The notes below the pieces were generated by a model. That model saw only the letters and a list, made by a program, of their open reading frames with translations. It was not told the origin of the DNA and searched no databases. A DNA stretch of 64,000 nucleotides from NCBI GenBank assembly GCA_030268105.1, contig BSDZ01000020.1:2062001-2126000 (forward strand). Direction: 5' to 3'. A program made the translations under genes and the position numbers. Below, in pieces: positions 1-10,264 of this stretch (position 1 is the stretch's first letter; every line of letters starts with the position of its first letter). This DNA is from Volvox africanus. Its lineage: Eukaryota; Chlorophyta; Chlorophyceae; Chlamydomonadales; Volvocaceae.

Positions 1-57
1 TCGATAGTCTCCAGACGTGCAGATACTCATGAGCAAACGCGAACGAGAGGTACAACA

Positions 58-1032
58 CAAACGGCACATTTGTTTTTTGACAATGTGGTTCGGTTACACG
101 GTGTTCCCAAAAACGTGATCTCAGACCGCGGTGGGCAGTTCACGTCTAAGTTTTGGGAAGCGCTCTGCAAGCTAGTTGGCATGCGCGTCAACCTGAGCAC
201 GCCGTATCACCCGCAGACTGATGGTCAAACCGAACGCACAAACCGCACGTTGGGTGATATGTTGCGCAATTATGCTGGTCGCACACCACTTGTTTGGGAT
301 ACATATTTGACTGCGGCAGAATTCGCGCTTAACAATGCTGTTAACCGCTCTACAGGCAAAAGTCCGTTCTTTCTTAACTACGGATTTCATCCCGCGCTAC
401 CCGTGTGGCGTGAGTTGGAAGTGAACGTGCCTGCTGCTAAACTTTTTGCCAAGTCTTTTATGTCCCGAATCACAGACGCGAAGTCGTGTTTGGACGCGGC
501 GCAGCAACGAACGACGGAATACTATAACAAATCTAAGCAGGATGTGACGTTTTCGGAAGGGCAACTCGTGTTGCTAAGCACCAAGAACTTGCGTTCCTTG
601 GCAGACGGATCCCGAAAACTCTTACCCCGCTGGATTGGTCCGTATCCTGTTGTGCGCATGGTTGGGAATGTGGCTGTGGAGCTTGCATTGCCCACTGATA
701 TGACCATTCACCCCACGTTTCACGTATCGCTTGTTCGTCCGTATCGTAGTACGGAACCCGTCCCTGAGCCTGCTAACGCCCCCGCAGCGATCGAACCAGT
801 TCCCGAGACCTGGATCGCTGGTAAACAGAAGTTTTACGATGTGGAGCGGGTGTTAGATTATCGCGCGCGTCGTGTGGGCCGACACCGACGTAAGCGAACA
901 GTACACGAGTACTTGGTTAAGTGGACAGGGTATACCGACGAGCACAACTCATGGGAACCGGCACGCAACTTCTCACAGGACATGAAACCCCTGCTCGAAG
1001 AAGCCCGCAAACGTGCCACGCAAGCCCAATGA
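58..1032 (+). pseudogene. pol: pol fragment: integrase core and chromodomain (gypsy A copy 1)
   Basis: N-terminally deleted pol. The reading starts inside the integrase catalytic core, just upstream of [11 protein letters not shown]. The second catalytic Asp lies in SDRGGQF, and the Glu in [11 protein letters not shown]. The C-terminal integrase domain and [10 protein letters not shown] follow, then a chromodomain (about residues 255-315) with the typical EYLVKWTGY and NSWEP motifs. Chromodomain integrases of chromoviruses direct insertion by binding modified histones. There is no natural start codon: TTG at 70 is only the first permissive codon. The reading ends with TGA at 1030-1032, about 60 bp before the 3' LTR. 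It cannot make an active enzyme because the first catalytic Asp and the zinc domain are absent. Confidence 0.9.
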
Positions 1033-1091
1033 CCCCTGCAGTCGATGCTGTATGATGCAGCGAGGACGCTGCATACGGGAGGGGGGATAAT

Positions 1092-1920
1092 TGTTGTGCT
1101 ACGGTTCTTTAGGGTTTTAGCCGACGTGTAGGTCGACGCGATCCTACGAGGCGAAGTGCTTTTGTGATAAACGCATTGCATATGAATGAATCTGCATGAT
1201 ATAAATGTATTCGTGTACATTTATATATGCATTTGGCATGTTGTCATTATCCATCGCGACATCACATCATGGCAAATCCGCCTAGCATGCATGAAAGCCC
1301 GAAGCATGGAAGTGCGCATTATGCTCGTGCTACGAAACAATAAGTAATATTATCTGATATAATATTACTTCATTACAGCACACGTTGAGAGCGCCGCACT
1401 CGTCGCGATACATGCCCTGCAACCGGATATCGTTATCCGGACCCTTGCATCATGCGAATGCCGGAAAGGCTTATACGTTGTTATGCGTAGACATCGCCTA
1501 GACGCAGTAGGGTTGTCACATCTAGGATCGGCCTCCTAATGTGAATCGTACGGCATTGCGATGCTGCGAGTATAACAGATGCGAGGACGGCTAAGCTAGA
1601 CAAGACATTCGATACCGGAGAACACTCGTGTGTTCTATATTACTATTTCTATACACTATTCTACTTAGCCCGAGCTAAGCCTGAACTTCGCTAATCACCG
1701 CCGCGTGATGATTGCTTGCTTCCGGCGCTGACGGCGATTTCGTCCATTGCATCATTCTGATCCGTAAGACTGTAAGTTATATCTCTCTTCGTTTTGAAGT
1801 CTTCCGCTGTCTCTGTTTGCTCTCGCTTGCCTTGCTGTACTTGCAAGTGCTCGCGCATCGGTGTCGATAGTCTCCAGACGTGCAGATACTCATGAGCAAA
1901 CGCGAACGAGAGGTACAACA
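1092..1920 (+). repeat. Gypsy A 3' LTR (copy 1), 829 bp
   Basis: Begins TGTTGTGCTACGG and ends GGTACAACA, so it has a 6-bp terminal inverted repeat TGTTGT/ACAACA. The other intact family A LTRs are 824 bp; this one has TTTAGGGTTTTAG near 1109 in place of the shorter usual text. It holds several perfect hairpins, including a 12-bp stem at 1342-1370 and CCGGATATCGTTATCCGG at 1423-1440. It is followed at 1921 by unrelated filler and an inverted second element rather than by a 5-bp target duplication. Confidence 0.93.
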
Positions 1921-1935
1921 TCAATCCGTTTCCTA

Positions 1936-4900
1936 GGTTCCGTACTACGATACGGACGAACAAGCGATACGTGAAACGTGGGGTGAATGGTCATATCAGT
2001 GGGCAATGCAAGCTCCACAGCCACATTCCCAACCATGCGCACGACAGGATACGGACCAATCCAGCGGGGTAAGAGTTTTCGGGATCCGTCGGCCAAGGAA
2101 CGCAAGTTCTTGGTGCTTAGCAACACGAGTTGCCCTTCCGAAAACGTCACATCCTGCTTAGATTTGTTATAGTATTCCGTTGTTCGTTGCTGCGCCGTGT
2201 CCAAACACGACTTCGCGTCTGTGATTCGGGACATAAAAGACTTGGCAAAAAGTTTAGCAGCAGGCACGTTCACTTCCAACTCACGCCACACGGGTAGCGC
2301 GGGATGAAATCCGTAGTTAAGAAAGAACGGACTTTTGCCTGTAGAGCGGTTAACAGCGTTGTTAAGCGCGAATTCTGCCGCAGTCAAATACGTATCCCAG
2401 ACGAGTGGTGTGCGACCAGCATAATTGCGCAACATATCACCCAACGTGCGGTTTGTGCGTTCGGTTTGACCATCAGTCTGCGGGTGATACGCCGTGCTCA
2501 GGTTGACGCGCATGCCAACTAGTTTGCAGAGCGCTTCCCAAAACTTAGACGTGAACTGTCCACCGCGGTCCGAGATCACATTTTTGGGAATCCCGTGTAA
2601 CCGAACCACATTGTCAAAAAACAAACGTGCGGTTTGCTCAGCCGTGCAGGATGATGTGCATGGTGCTAGGTGAACCATCTTAGTCAGACGGTCGACCATT
2701 ACGAACACCGCATCGTATCCCCCCTCAGTTTTGGGCAGCGCGACTACGAAGTCCATGGAAACACTTTCCCAAGGCGCATCCGGGACAGGCAACGGTTGCA
2801 ACAACCCATGGCCCTTACCGGACAAAGCCTTATTGCGCTGGCACAGACTGCATGTCTGTACGAAGTTCGCCGCATCCTTAGCCAAACGAGGCCACCAAAA
2901 GGAACGTTGCACCAAGTCGATCAATCGCTTGCTACCAGGGTGTCCTGCTAACGGGTCCTCGTGGAACCGCGCAAGGATGTCGTAGCGTAGCGCGTCGTCG
3001 TTCGGAACGACGATTTGCGCAGCTGCACCCTCCGTCCGTAGCCAAAGGCCATTCTGCTTGCGAAGGTTTTCTACATTAGCCGGGTCCGCGAACCAGGCGT
3101 CTGCGTTGTAGGCAACCTTCAACCGCTCCGCGAGGTCCGTCGCGATCGGTACCTCCTCGCTACGCGGCCGCACGACGGGCGCTGCCAAAATTGCAGCGTG
3201 TAGCGATGGATGTCGACTGAGAGCATCGGCAATATTCAATTTACCAGAAATATACTCCCAGGTGCAGTTGAACCTAGCTAGATATTCCATCCACCTAGCT
3301 TGACGGCGGTTCAACGTCGGAACGTTTTGCAAAAACGTTAGGGGCTTGTGGTCAGTCTTTAAAGTAAACGGGCGTCCCTCGAGGTAACAGCGCCATTCCT
3401 TTAAAGCATGCAGCACGGCCAGAAGCTCCTGTTCCCCGGTGGTGTAGCGAATTTCCGCACCAGAAAACTTCTTACTCGTGAAGGCGATCGGTCGCCCTTC
3501 CTGTAACAATACAGCGCCGCTTCCAAATATTGAGGCATCAGACACTACCTCAACACGAAATGGCAACGAGTAATCAGGGAATGCAAGGGTGACATCTTCG
3601 GCAACGATACGTTTGAGCTCTTCGAATGCCCGCTGGCATTGCGACGTCCACGACTCGAGCGAAACGAAAACGCCTTTGCGAGTTAAGTTAGTAAGCGGGG
3701 CCGCAATGATGGAATATTTTTCAATGAACTTCCGGAAATAATTGGTCAAGCCAAGGAACTTACGCAGCTCCGTGAGGTTCTGAGGCGCGGGCCAATCGCG
3801 AACCACGGCGACCTTCCGCGGGTCCATCTTCACACCGGTGGCCGACACAATGTGGCCCAAATATTCCACCTGAGGCTGCGCCCAAAAGCATTTGGCGCGT
3901 TTAGCAAACAATTGCTCCCGCCTCATAACGTCGAGCACGAGCCGCAAATGCTCCAAGTGCTCCTCACGCGTCTTAGAATATACCAAGATGTCATCCAGGT
4001 AGCAAACAACGAACCTGTCGATAAACGGCCTAAACATTCGGTCCATAACCGCCTGAAACGTCGCAGGGGCATTAGTCAAACCAAACGATAGGACCGTATA
4101 CTCAAAGTGACCGAAGGGCGTCCGAAAAGCGGTTTTCGGGATATCAGAGGCAGCGATGCGAATCTGATTGTAGCCCTGTTGTAAGTCAATTGAGGAGAAA
4201 TAAGCCGAGCCCTTCAGCTTATCCAACAGGTCGTCAACGCGTGGCAAAGGGTAGCGATTTTTCACCGTATTCGCATTTAACCCCCGGTAATCAATGCACA
4301 TGCGCAAGGTCCCATCCTTCTTACCGACAAACAAAATCGGTGCAGAATATGGGGATGTGCTGGGGCGTATCATACCCTTCGCGAGCAAATCCGTCACCTG
4401 GCGCTTCACCTCGTCCAGCTCCAATGGACTCAACCTGTACATTGGCCGGGCCGTAGGCTGCGCTCCAGGCATGAGAGGGATTGTGTGATCAACAGGACGC
4501 ATAGGTGGTAGGCCAGGGATATCTTTAAAGACGTCCTCATACTGCGACAGTAGGGCCTCAACCTCAGGATCCGCAGAAATCTGCGCGGTGGTGACACAAC
4601 AGCTCACCCGCGGCCTTAAAAGCAGTCCGTGGGCACCCTTCCGTAACAAACGGACGGCCTCCTTACGCCCGACTAGCTCTGGTTCGATTCGCGCGGCCAT
4701 TGCGGTCACAGCGAAATTAACCATAGGCACCGCCTCAGTTTCGCCCTCCTTTGGTGTGACATGTTCGAACGACAGGAAAGGTACCTTAATCGACAGAGTA
4801 CCCTTGCACATATGCAGGGTTGCGGTCTCCATGTCGATGCGCGCGCGGTACTGTCGTAATGTCGACGACCCCATTATGTACGGTGCAGTCTCTGCTAAGC

Positions 4901-5723
4901 CCTGCAGCACGTACGGCCGGGTCACAACACGCAAAGGGCCTAACGATAGGCTAAGGGTAATCCTGCCCACGATGGGATGCTTACCCCCGTCAGCAAGGGT
5001 AACCTGTGGACAATCAGACGACTCTGGGGACAACCCCAGCGCATTCACCTCTGCGACAGAGATGAAGTCGTCGCTGGCACCGGTGTCAACAAGTGCCTTC
5101 AGAGTGCGGCCATTCAAACCGATCTGAACCACAGGGACACGATTATCTACGAGCGAATGCCCAGCAGACAACGTCAGTGCACTTAAGGCGGGTCCGTAAC
5201 CAACGGCACCCCCATCAGGAGCTTCGTACCAAACGTCAACCGAGTAGGATAGGTGTGGCCACGGAGCCAGCGTACCCTCCCGATCCACACCATTAAACAA
5301 AACGGTGCCCGGCTCGAACCGGTGGACATGCCGCATACCCCTTAACGATGCCTCTGCCTTGCGCCGACAGAAAGCGGGGAGTAAAACACATGCGGCAGTG
5401 CCTGGATATTGACGCCTACACCTCCTGTATATGGCCAACTGTTCCGACATCTCACGCAGAGACGAGGGGATGAACAAAACCACGTGGTTAGACAGATCGA
5501 TAGACGACAGGGGACGGCGAGGTGTAAACAAATTACACAACGGGTCGAAGCAGAGAAGTCCCGTGCGTCCGTCAAGCGTGATGCGTCGCGCAATGACTCG
5601 CTCGATGTGTCCAAGTACACAAGGCAACAATGCCTTAACGGCTGGCCGTAAGGATGACCACCGACCACGCGTTAGTTCAGAAATCCCAGGTGGTGCCCCC
5701 TCCGCAGGAACCCGGGCAAGCCC
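1936..5723 (-). pseudogene. pol: pol, reading frame open but C-terminally truncated (gypsy A copy 2)
   Basis: Polyprotein in the same frame as gag, entered after the UAG at 5724-5726. The order is: a spacer of about 180 residues; aspartic protease with DTGAS (5073-5087); RT with YLDD (3990-4001); RNase H with SDAS and TDHKPL; integrase zinc domain ([14 protein letters not shown]); catalytic core with SMDF, SDRGGQF and DGQTER. No stop or frameshift breaks the frame over about 1260 codons, the longest open pol here. The reading runs past the breakpoint and ends at 1890 inside the flanking LTR, giving a foreign tail in place of the chromodomain. The pol start is not an ATG, in line with production by read-through from gag. 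Confidence 0.9.
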
Positions 5724-6959
5724 CTATTTCGGCTGAGGTACAAACGGCGGCATTAGAGGGCAATCCTTTGTGGAATGATTCTCCGCACACCGTAGACAAA
5801 CATTGGCCAATTTCCGACGCTCGAATTCGGAACGATTGCAATTCCATTTTGGCATAAATGTGTCGTCCGTACGAGTACGCTTCGCGTTGGGATCGGAACG
5901 CTGTGCGGCTGCCGACGACGGCGCACCACCACGCTTCCTGTTCCTAGCTGGATCCGAGCTCGGACCTGCTCCTACTGTACCACGGACACCCGAGCTAGCG
6001 CCCCCGCGCGCCTTGCGTTGCCCGTTGCTGCGTCGCGTCGCGGCAGTAGGCGTGGGGCGGGTCGCGCCGAGGTCCTGGTCGAGAGCCACAGCTTCCCCAA
6101 GCGGATCCTGCACTTGCACGGCATTTGCACGAGGGGCAGACTTGCCTTCTTCCTCGCCGGCGAGAAGTCGTATCTCCGCGCCCTTAGCAAAAGCGACCAA
6201 CGCGTCATACGACTTGATCTGCGCTCCAACCAAGTCAGTGGCGCACCATTTAGCCAAAAGTTTCGTTAGGCCTCGCCTAAACCAAAAGACACGCTCAGAT
6301 TCGGTGAGGTCAGCAATGGGAGTCACAAGTGCTTCGAAGCGTGACTGGTACGCAGGTACATTTTCATCCCGACGCATGTGGTAGCTACCGGCTGCCAAAG
6401 CGTTACGAGCTTCCACATCGCGTGCTTGAACCTCAGTAGCGAATCGTGCGAGCAAAGCGGCGACCAACTCGTCAAAAGTATAGCTGCCCCGGGCGTTGGT
6501 CCAATTGCGATACCAGTGCTTCGCTGCGCCCTCGAGGGTGTTACCAACGAAAAGACACCTGATACCGTCATTATCGCCACCATGAACAGCTTGGAGGTAC
6601 TTTTTAGCGTCACGCACGTACGCACGAGTTGCATCGGCTATGCTATGCCCTGGTGTCTTGTCGGTCAGCGAAATATTGAGCCTAGGAACGGGAATCGACA
6701 ATCTCATCACCTCAGGGATGTCATCATGCCCTCGAGCTTGAGGTAATGGCAGAACCCTTGGTCCAGCAGTGTTGTCCATATTCGTGTTTACTGCTGAATG
6801 CGGCACAATTAAGTGAGCAGGGGTCTGAAGGAAAAGGGGCTCTTGAGTGGCTCGCGCGCCAACAGTCTCAAGACCTCTATCCGGCACTCTAGCAGCTACA
6901 ACGAAATCGGGTTGGCTAGCTAGGCTAGTGTGCGGCGTATCGTCGTGTTCCGCGGACAT
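5724..6959 (-). CDS. gag: gag, capsid/nucleocapsid protein (gypsy A copy 2)
   Basis: Intact 411-codon gag beginning ATG at 6959. The middle (about residues 100-270) is a retrotransposon gag domain with the motif LFVGNTLEGAAKHWYRNW, which forms the particle shell. A basic Arg/Gly/Ser-rich stretch (residues 300-370) precedes a C-terminal zinc knuckle CLRCAENHSTKDC, which should bind element RNA. The knuckle spacing is CX2CX3HX4C, one residue shorter than the usual CX2CX4HX4C; family B has the same spacing. The stop is UAG followed by GGGG, and pol continues in the same frame. An overlapping 84-codon leader frame (6925-7179) precedes it. Confidence 0.9.
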   Translation of the reverse strand: MSAEHDDTPHTSLASQPDFVVAARVPDRGLETVGARATQEPLFLQTPAHLIVPHSAVNTNMDNTAGPRVLPLPQARGHDDIPEVMRLSIPVPRLNISLTDKTPGHSIADATRAYVRDAKKYLQAVHGGDNDGIRCLFVGNTLEGAAKHWYRNWTNARGSYTFDELVAALLARFATEVQARDVEARNALAAGSYHMRRDENVPAYQSRFEALVTPIADLTESERVFWFRRGLTKLLAKWCATDLVGAQIKSYDALVAFAKGAEIRLLAGEEEGKSAPRANAVQVQDPLGEAVALDQDLGATRPTPTAATRRSNGQRKARGGASSGVRGTVGAGPSSDPARNRKRGGAPSSAAAQRSDPNAKRTRTDDTFMPKWNCNRSEFERRKLANVCLRCAENHSTKDCPLMPPFVPQPK

Positions 6960-7425
6960 GGAGCACGAAACGATACCCTAGTTTTGCGTAATAGAAGCCG
7001 ACTTCTATCGCAAAGGCAAGAGTACAAAGCGATTCGGTGAGCCTACCGACAGTACTCTTGAGAAGATTCAGCAAACTCAGCAAGTAATTGCCCAGCTGAG
7101 TCCTGATCTCCGTAGTTTGGGCAATGAGAGTCGCCAACTGGTCCGGACGAACGCCGGTCTCAGTCGCCGCGGCAAGCAATGCCGGTGCACTGAGATTACC
7201 TGCGACTCAGAGCGTACACTTACACAACAAGTGCAGCAATCTAAGCAAAAGCAATTAAACAATTACAAACCGGAAGCGGCGGCGTCCAAAACGGCGCGGC
7301 CTAAGTCTTCGGCAAAAGTATATAGCGGTCCTCGTGGTTCGTCGCTGGAACTCGCCATAGAAAGAACCTACTTCCGATTAGACAAAGAGAGACAGTTAGG
7401 CAACGAACCTGTCTCGATACCAAAT
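6960..7425 (-). promoter_or_regulatory. Gypsy A copy 2 leader with tRNA primer site
   Basis: 466-bp untranslated leader between LTR and gag. The primer binding site is at 7404-7422, three bases inside the LTR, and reads TGGTATCGAGACAGGTTCG on the element strand. Its complement ends in CCA and has a TTCGA-type T-loop at the right distance, so it fits the 3' end of a cellular tRNA. The exact tRNA is not identified. The rest has no recognised gene apart from the short leader frame that overlaps gag. Confidence 0.75.
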
Positions 7426-8249
7426 TGTTGTACCTCTCGTTCGCGTTTGCTCATAAGTATCTGCACGTCTGGAGACTATCGACACCGATGCGCGAGCACT
7501 TGCAAGTACAGCAAGGCAAGCGAGAGCAAACAGAGACAGCGGAAGACTTCAAGAGGAAGAGAGATATAACTTACAGTCTTACGGATCAGAATGATGCAAT
7601 GGACGAAATCGCCGTCAGCGCCGGAAGCAAGCAATCGTCACGCGGCGGTGATTAGCGAAGTTCAGGCTTAGCTCGGGCTAAGTAGAATAGTGTATAGAAA
7701 TAGTAATATAGAACACACGAGTGTTCTCCGGTATCGAATGTCTTGTCTAGCTTAGCCGTCCTCGCATCTGTTATACTCGCAGCATCGCAATGCCGTACGA
7801 TTCACATTAGGAGGCCGATCCTAGATGTGACAACCCTACTGCGTCTAGGCGATGTCTACGCATAACAACGTATAAGCCTTTCCGGCATTCGCATGATGCA
7901 AGGGTCCGGATAACGATATCCGGTTGCAGGGCATGCATCGCGACGAGTGCGGCGCTCTCAACGTGTGCTGTAATGAAGTAATATTATATCAGATAATATT
8001 ACTTATTGTTTCGTAGCACGAGCATAATGCGCACTTCCATGCTTCGGGCTTTCATGCATGCTAGGCGGATTTGCCATGATGCGATGTCGCGATGGATAAT
8101 GACAACATGCCAAATGCATATATAAATGTACACGAATACATTTATATCATGCAGATTCATTCATATGCAATGCGTTTATCACAAAAGCACTTCGCCTCGT
8201 AGGATCGCGTCGACCTACGCGTCGGCGGGAAATGAACCGTAGCACAACA
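7426..8249 (-). repeat. Gypsy A 5' LTR (copy 2), 824 bp
   Basis: Reverse copy of the family A LTR: on the plus strand it begins TGTTGTACCTC and ends CCGTAGCACAACA. It carries the same hairpins as the LTR at 1092-1920. The flank beyond 8249 is a LINE fragment in another orientation, preceded by about 19 unmatched bases. Confidence 0.93.
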
Positions 8250-8268
8250 ATTGAGGGTAACACCGGCA

Positions 8269-9995
8269 CCCCAGGGCAAGGTGCAACACCGGCACAAGAT
8301 TGCCCTGAATCGACTAAGCCTAGCGATAAGTGCCCAATGCCCCCAAGCCCCACACACGAAGGCACATGACCCGTGTTGCTGGTCGTCCGTGCTACCTCTG
8401 GAAGACAGACGCCTCCGTGAGATTCCCAGCGACCCGCCGTTCACCGGCCTCCGGCACAAATCAAGTCTCCCCAACCCAATACTAGCACCATCCCTCGACC
8501 CGCATGTACGCCGTAATACACCTATCATGTGGTGTATGACCACGCAGAAACCACGCCATCCCCACACCAAGCCAGACGACATGAAGAGCAACCCGCCAGC
8601 GCCGCCGAGCTGCCCTGCGGATCCAGCATGCACAGGACGGAAACGCACAAGATCCGCCTATCAGCGGCAACAGGACTTCATCAACAACAATACATGCTGT
8701 GACAACAGCAACGTGAGAACGGATACTGCAGCTATCCACGGCGCGCAACTCCACGACCCGGCCCCACAATGCACATCGTATATAGAAGCGAGACGCATCA
8801 TGGCAGCCCTGCGAAAAAACACCCACAGGAGTGTACCCAACCTAGGAAACCCTCTACGCGGAACTCGTGCCGCCCTCAGGCTCACACTCCAACACCCTCC
8901 CGTGAGCAACACTCCGCCTCTTGATAGCTGCCTCGTCCCGGCCGCCCTACCCTGATCAACTGCCAGCGAGATACGAACCGGCAACCTCTCAGCCAGCTGC
9001 GCACTTGCGTTTGGGATTCTTCACTTGACAATGTTAGCCAAGCGCCCGGTCCCTCCCTTGCCCGTAATTCATGCTTTGACATCCATAGCTATATGAGTGT
9101 TTCTCATTCTTAACACGCCCCCGCCGCCATGCCTTCACCCACCAACCTCTCAAGATTACCCAGGCCAAGGTGTCCAGCGTCCCTACCCAAGCAAAGCTGC
9201 TCAGATCATGCGCAAGATGATGGCCTCAAAGCCGCCTGGACCCAGACCCACCGCCATAGTCCACCAAATGGACGGACAGATGCTCCAGCAGCTCCTGACA
9301 GCAGCTTTCCCCGGACAAATACCACTCCGCGTGTACCCACAAGATATCACCTGGACTGACGGTAGCTGCATTAAACCGGACCAGGTGTCGGATGCACCAA
9401 TACCATTCAACGGGCAGAGCTGGCGGCAATACGCATGGCCCTATCATTGCAAAAGGAAGTGAACAGCGCCCTAACAATTGCCACTGATTCACAAGCATCA
9501 CTGGATCTTATCAAAAGAGCAATAAACGATCCGAGTAAACTGCACATTTCCAAGCACAAAGCCCTACTCATGGATATCGCCGAACTACTGTACGACTACG
9601 CCCACCAAAACATAACCGTCCACTTCTTGAAAGTGAAATCGCATACCGGCATTGATGGTAATGACAAAGCTGACAAGGGAGCAACATCTGTCGCACAAGG
9701 CGAGATTCCGGCAACGTTTACTGAAAAGGCAGACAGCGTCCCGTTTGATAAAGTGTTCTGGCTAAAACAGCACGACACTTGCTCCTACATTAGTGACCTG
9801 AACAAAGGCCTCTATAAGTGTCTCCAACAGGATACCTTCGCAGGCTATACAAACGATACAATTCTAACTGAAAAATGGCGTAACACCGCCTCGAAGTTAG
9901 ACCCCAAAACCAGCAATGCCTTCCTTGGCAACCCAAAGACGCCCCACTGGCTCAAACTACAAGTACTGAAAGCTCGATACGGGCTGCTATTCAAT
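8269..9995 (+). pseudogene. LINE copy 3 fragment: linker and RNase H region, rearranged
   Basis: Forward fragment of the same LINE found in reverse at 10138-58047. 8269-8853 matches the segment between RT and RNase H (for example SYIEARRIMAALRKNTHRSVPNLGNP). 8854-9172 is unrelated. 9173-9995 matches the RNase H domain: YPQDITWTDGSCIK (first Asp), IATDSQASLDL, and HTGIDGNDKADKG. About 80 bp after DGSCIK are deleted, removing the region around the catalytic Glu and shifting the frame, so the enzyme is dead. It ends abruptly at KARYGLLFN, before the zinc finger and restriction-like nuclease. No target duplication was recognised. Confidence 0.85.
8854..9172. other. Unmatched 319-bp segment inside LINE copy 3
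   Basis: This replaces more than 1 kb of LINE sequence and matches nothing else in the window. On the minus strand near 8970-9000 it reads GAGAGGTTGCCGGTTCGTATC, close to the T-arm (B-box) of a tRNA or tRNA-derived SINE. A possible A-box (TGGCTAACATTG) lies about 60 bases upstream. There is no poly-A or ATT tail and no clear target duplication, so a SINE is only a suggestion. Confidence 0.25.
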
Positions 9996-10137
9996 TCTGT
10001 TCACGCGCCTAACGCAGTCGCAGCAAAGTTAACCATAGGCACCGCCTCAGCTCTGCCCCCCTCTGGTGTGACATCGGTAAACGGCAGGCAAGGTACGTTA
10101 TACGACAGAGTCCCCTTGAACAACTGAAGGGTCGCTG
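9996..10137 (-). mobile_element. Gypsy pol fragment (protease/RT spacer)
   Basis: A short reverse fragment of a gypsy pol related to, but distinct from, families A and B. It reads LFKGTLSYNVPCLPF, then [18 protein letters not shown], which aligns with the region downstream of the protease in both families. The LINE 3' tail begins directly after it at 10138, so it was probably the target of LINE copy 1. Confidence 0.75.
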
Positions 10138-10264
10138 AATAATAATAATAATAATAGTATGCTGGCCGGAGCCTGGCATGTGTTAAGGGGGTGGGGAACT
10201 GAGGGGCAGCGTAGCCGCCCCTGTACGCCCACACCACAGTGGGAAACTGTTTGGGTTTCACTGG
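10138..10264 (-). repeat. LINE 3' UTR and ATT-repeat tail
   Basis: On the element strand the 3' end reads CATGCCAGGCTCCGGCC, about a dozen more bases, then six or more ATT units ending at 10138. A simple-repeat tail instead of poly-A is known in several LINE clades. A related 3' end occurs at 37732-37790. Confidence 0.75.

Larger units (their letters stand above)
1..1920 (+). mobile_element. Gypsy A copy 1, chromovirus remnant cut by the window edge
   Basis: Ty3/gypsy element in forward orientation. Only the last 57 bases of the upstream LTR are visible (ends GGTACAACA at 57). It is fused directly to the integrase part of pol at 58, so the primer site, gag, protease, RT and RNase H are deleted. 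The rest runs through pol end (1032), a purine-rich tract (about 1077-1087) and a full 3' LTR. The deletion joins the LTR to the codons for QTA of the integrase core with the reading frame open. It is the one copy here with an uninterrupted chromodomain of family A. Confidence 0.9.
1936..8249 (-). mobile_element. Gypsy A copy 2, inverted, 3' truncated
   Basis: Reverse-strand Ty3/gypsy element with 5' LTR (7426-8249), primer site, complete gag and most of pol. It stops at 1936, in the codons just before the integrase tail and chromodomain, so the chromodomain, purine tract and 3' LTR are lost. Positions 1921-1935 are filler matching neither element, and beyond them lies the LTR of copy 1 in opposite orientation. 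The result is a pair of inverted LTRs (1092-1920 plus, 7426-8249 minus) around one coding region. Confidence 0.9.

Noticed and set aside
4588..5127. 179-codon frame opposite gypsy A pol, repeated in several copies
   Set aside because: Antisense to the protease/RT region and conserved only because pol is; no independent evidence.
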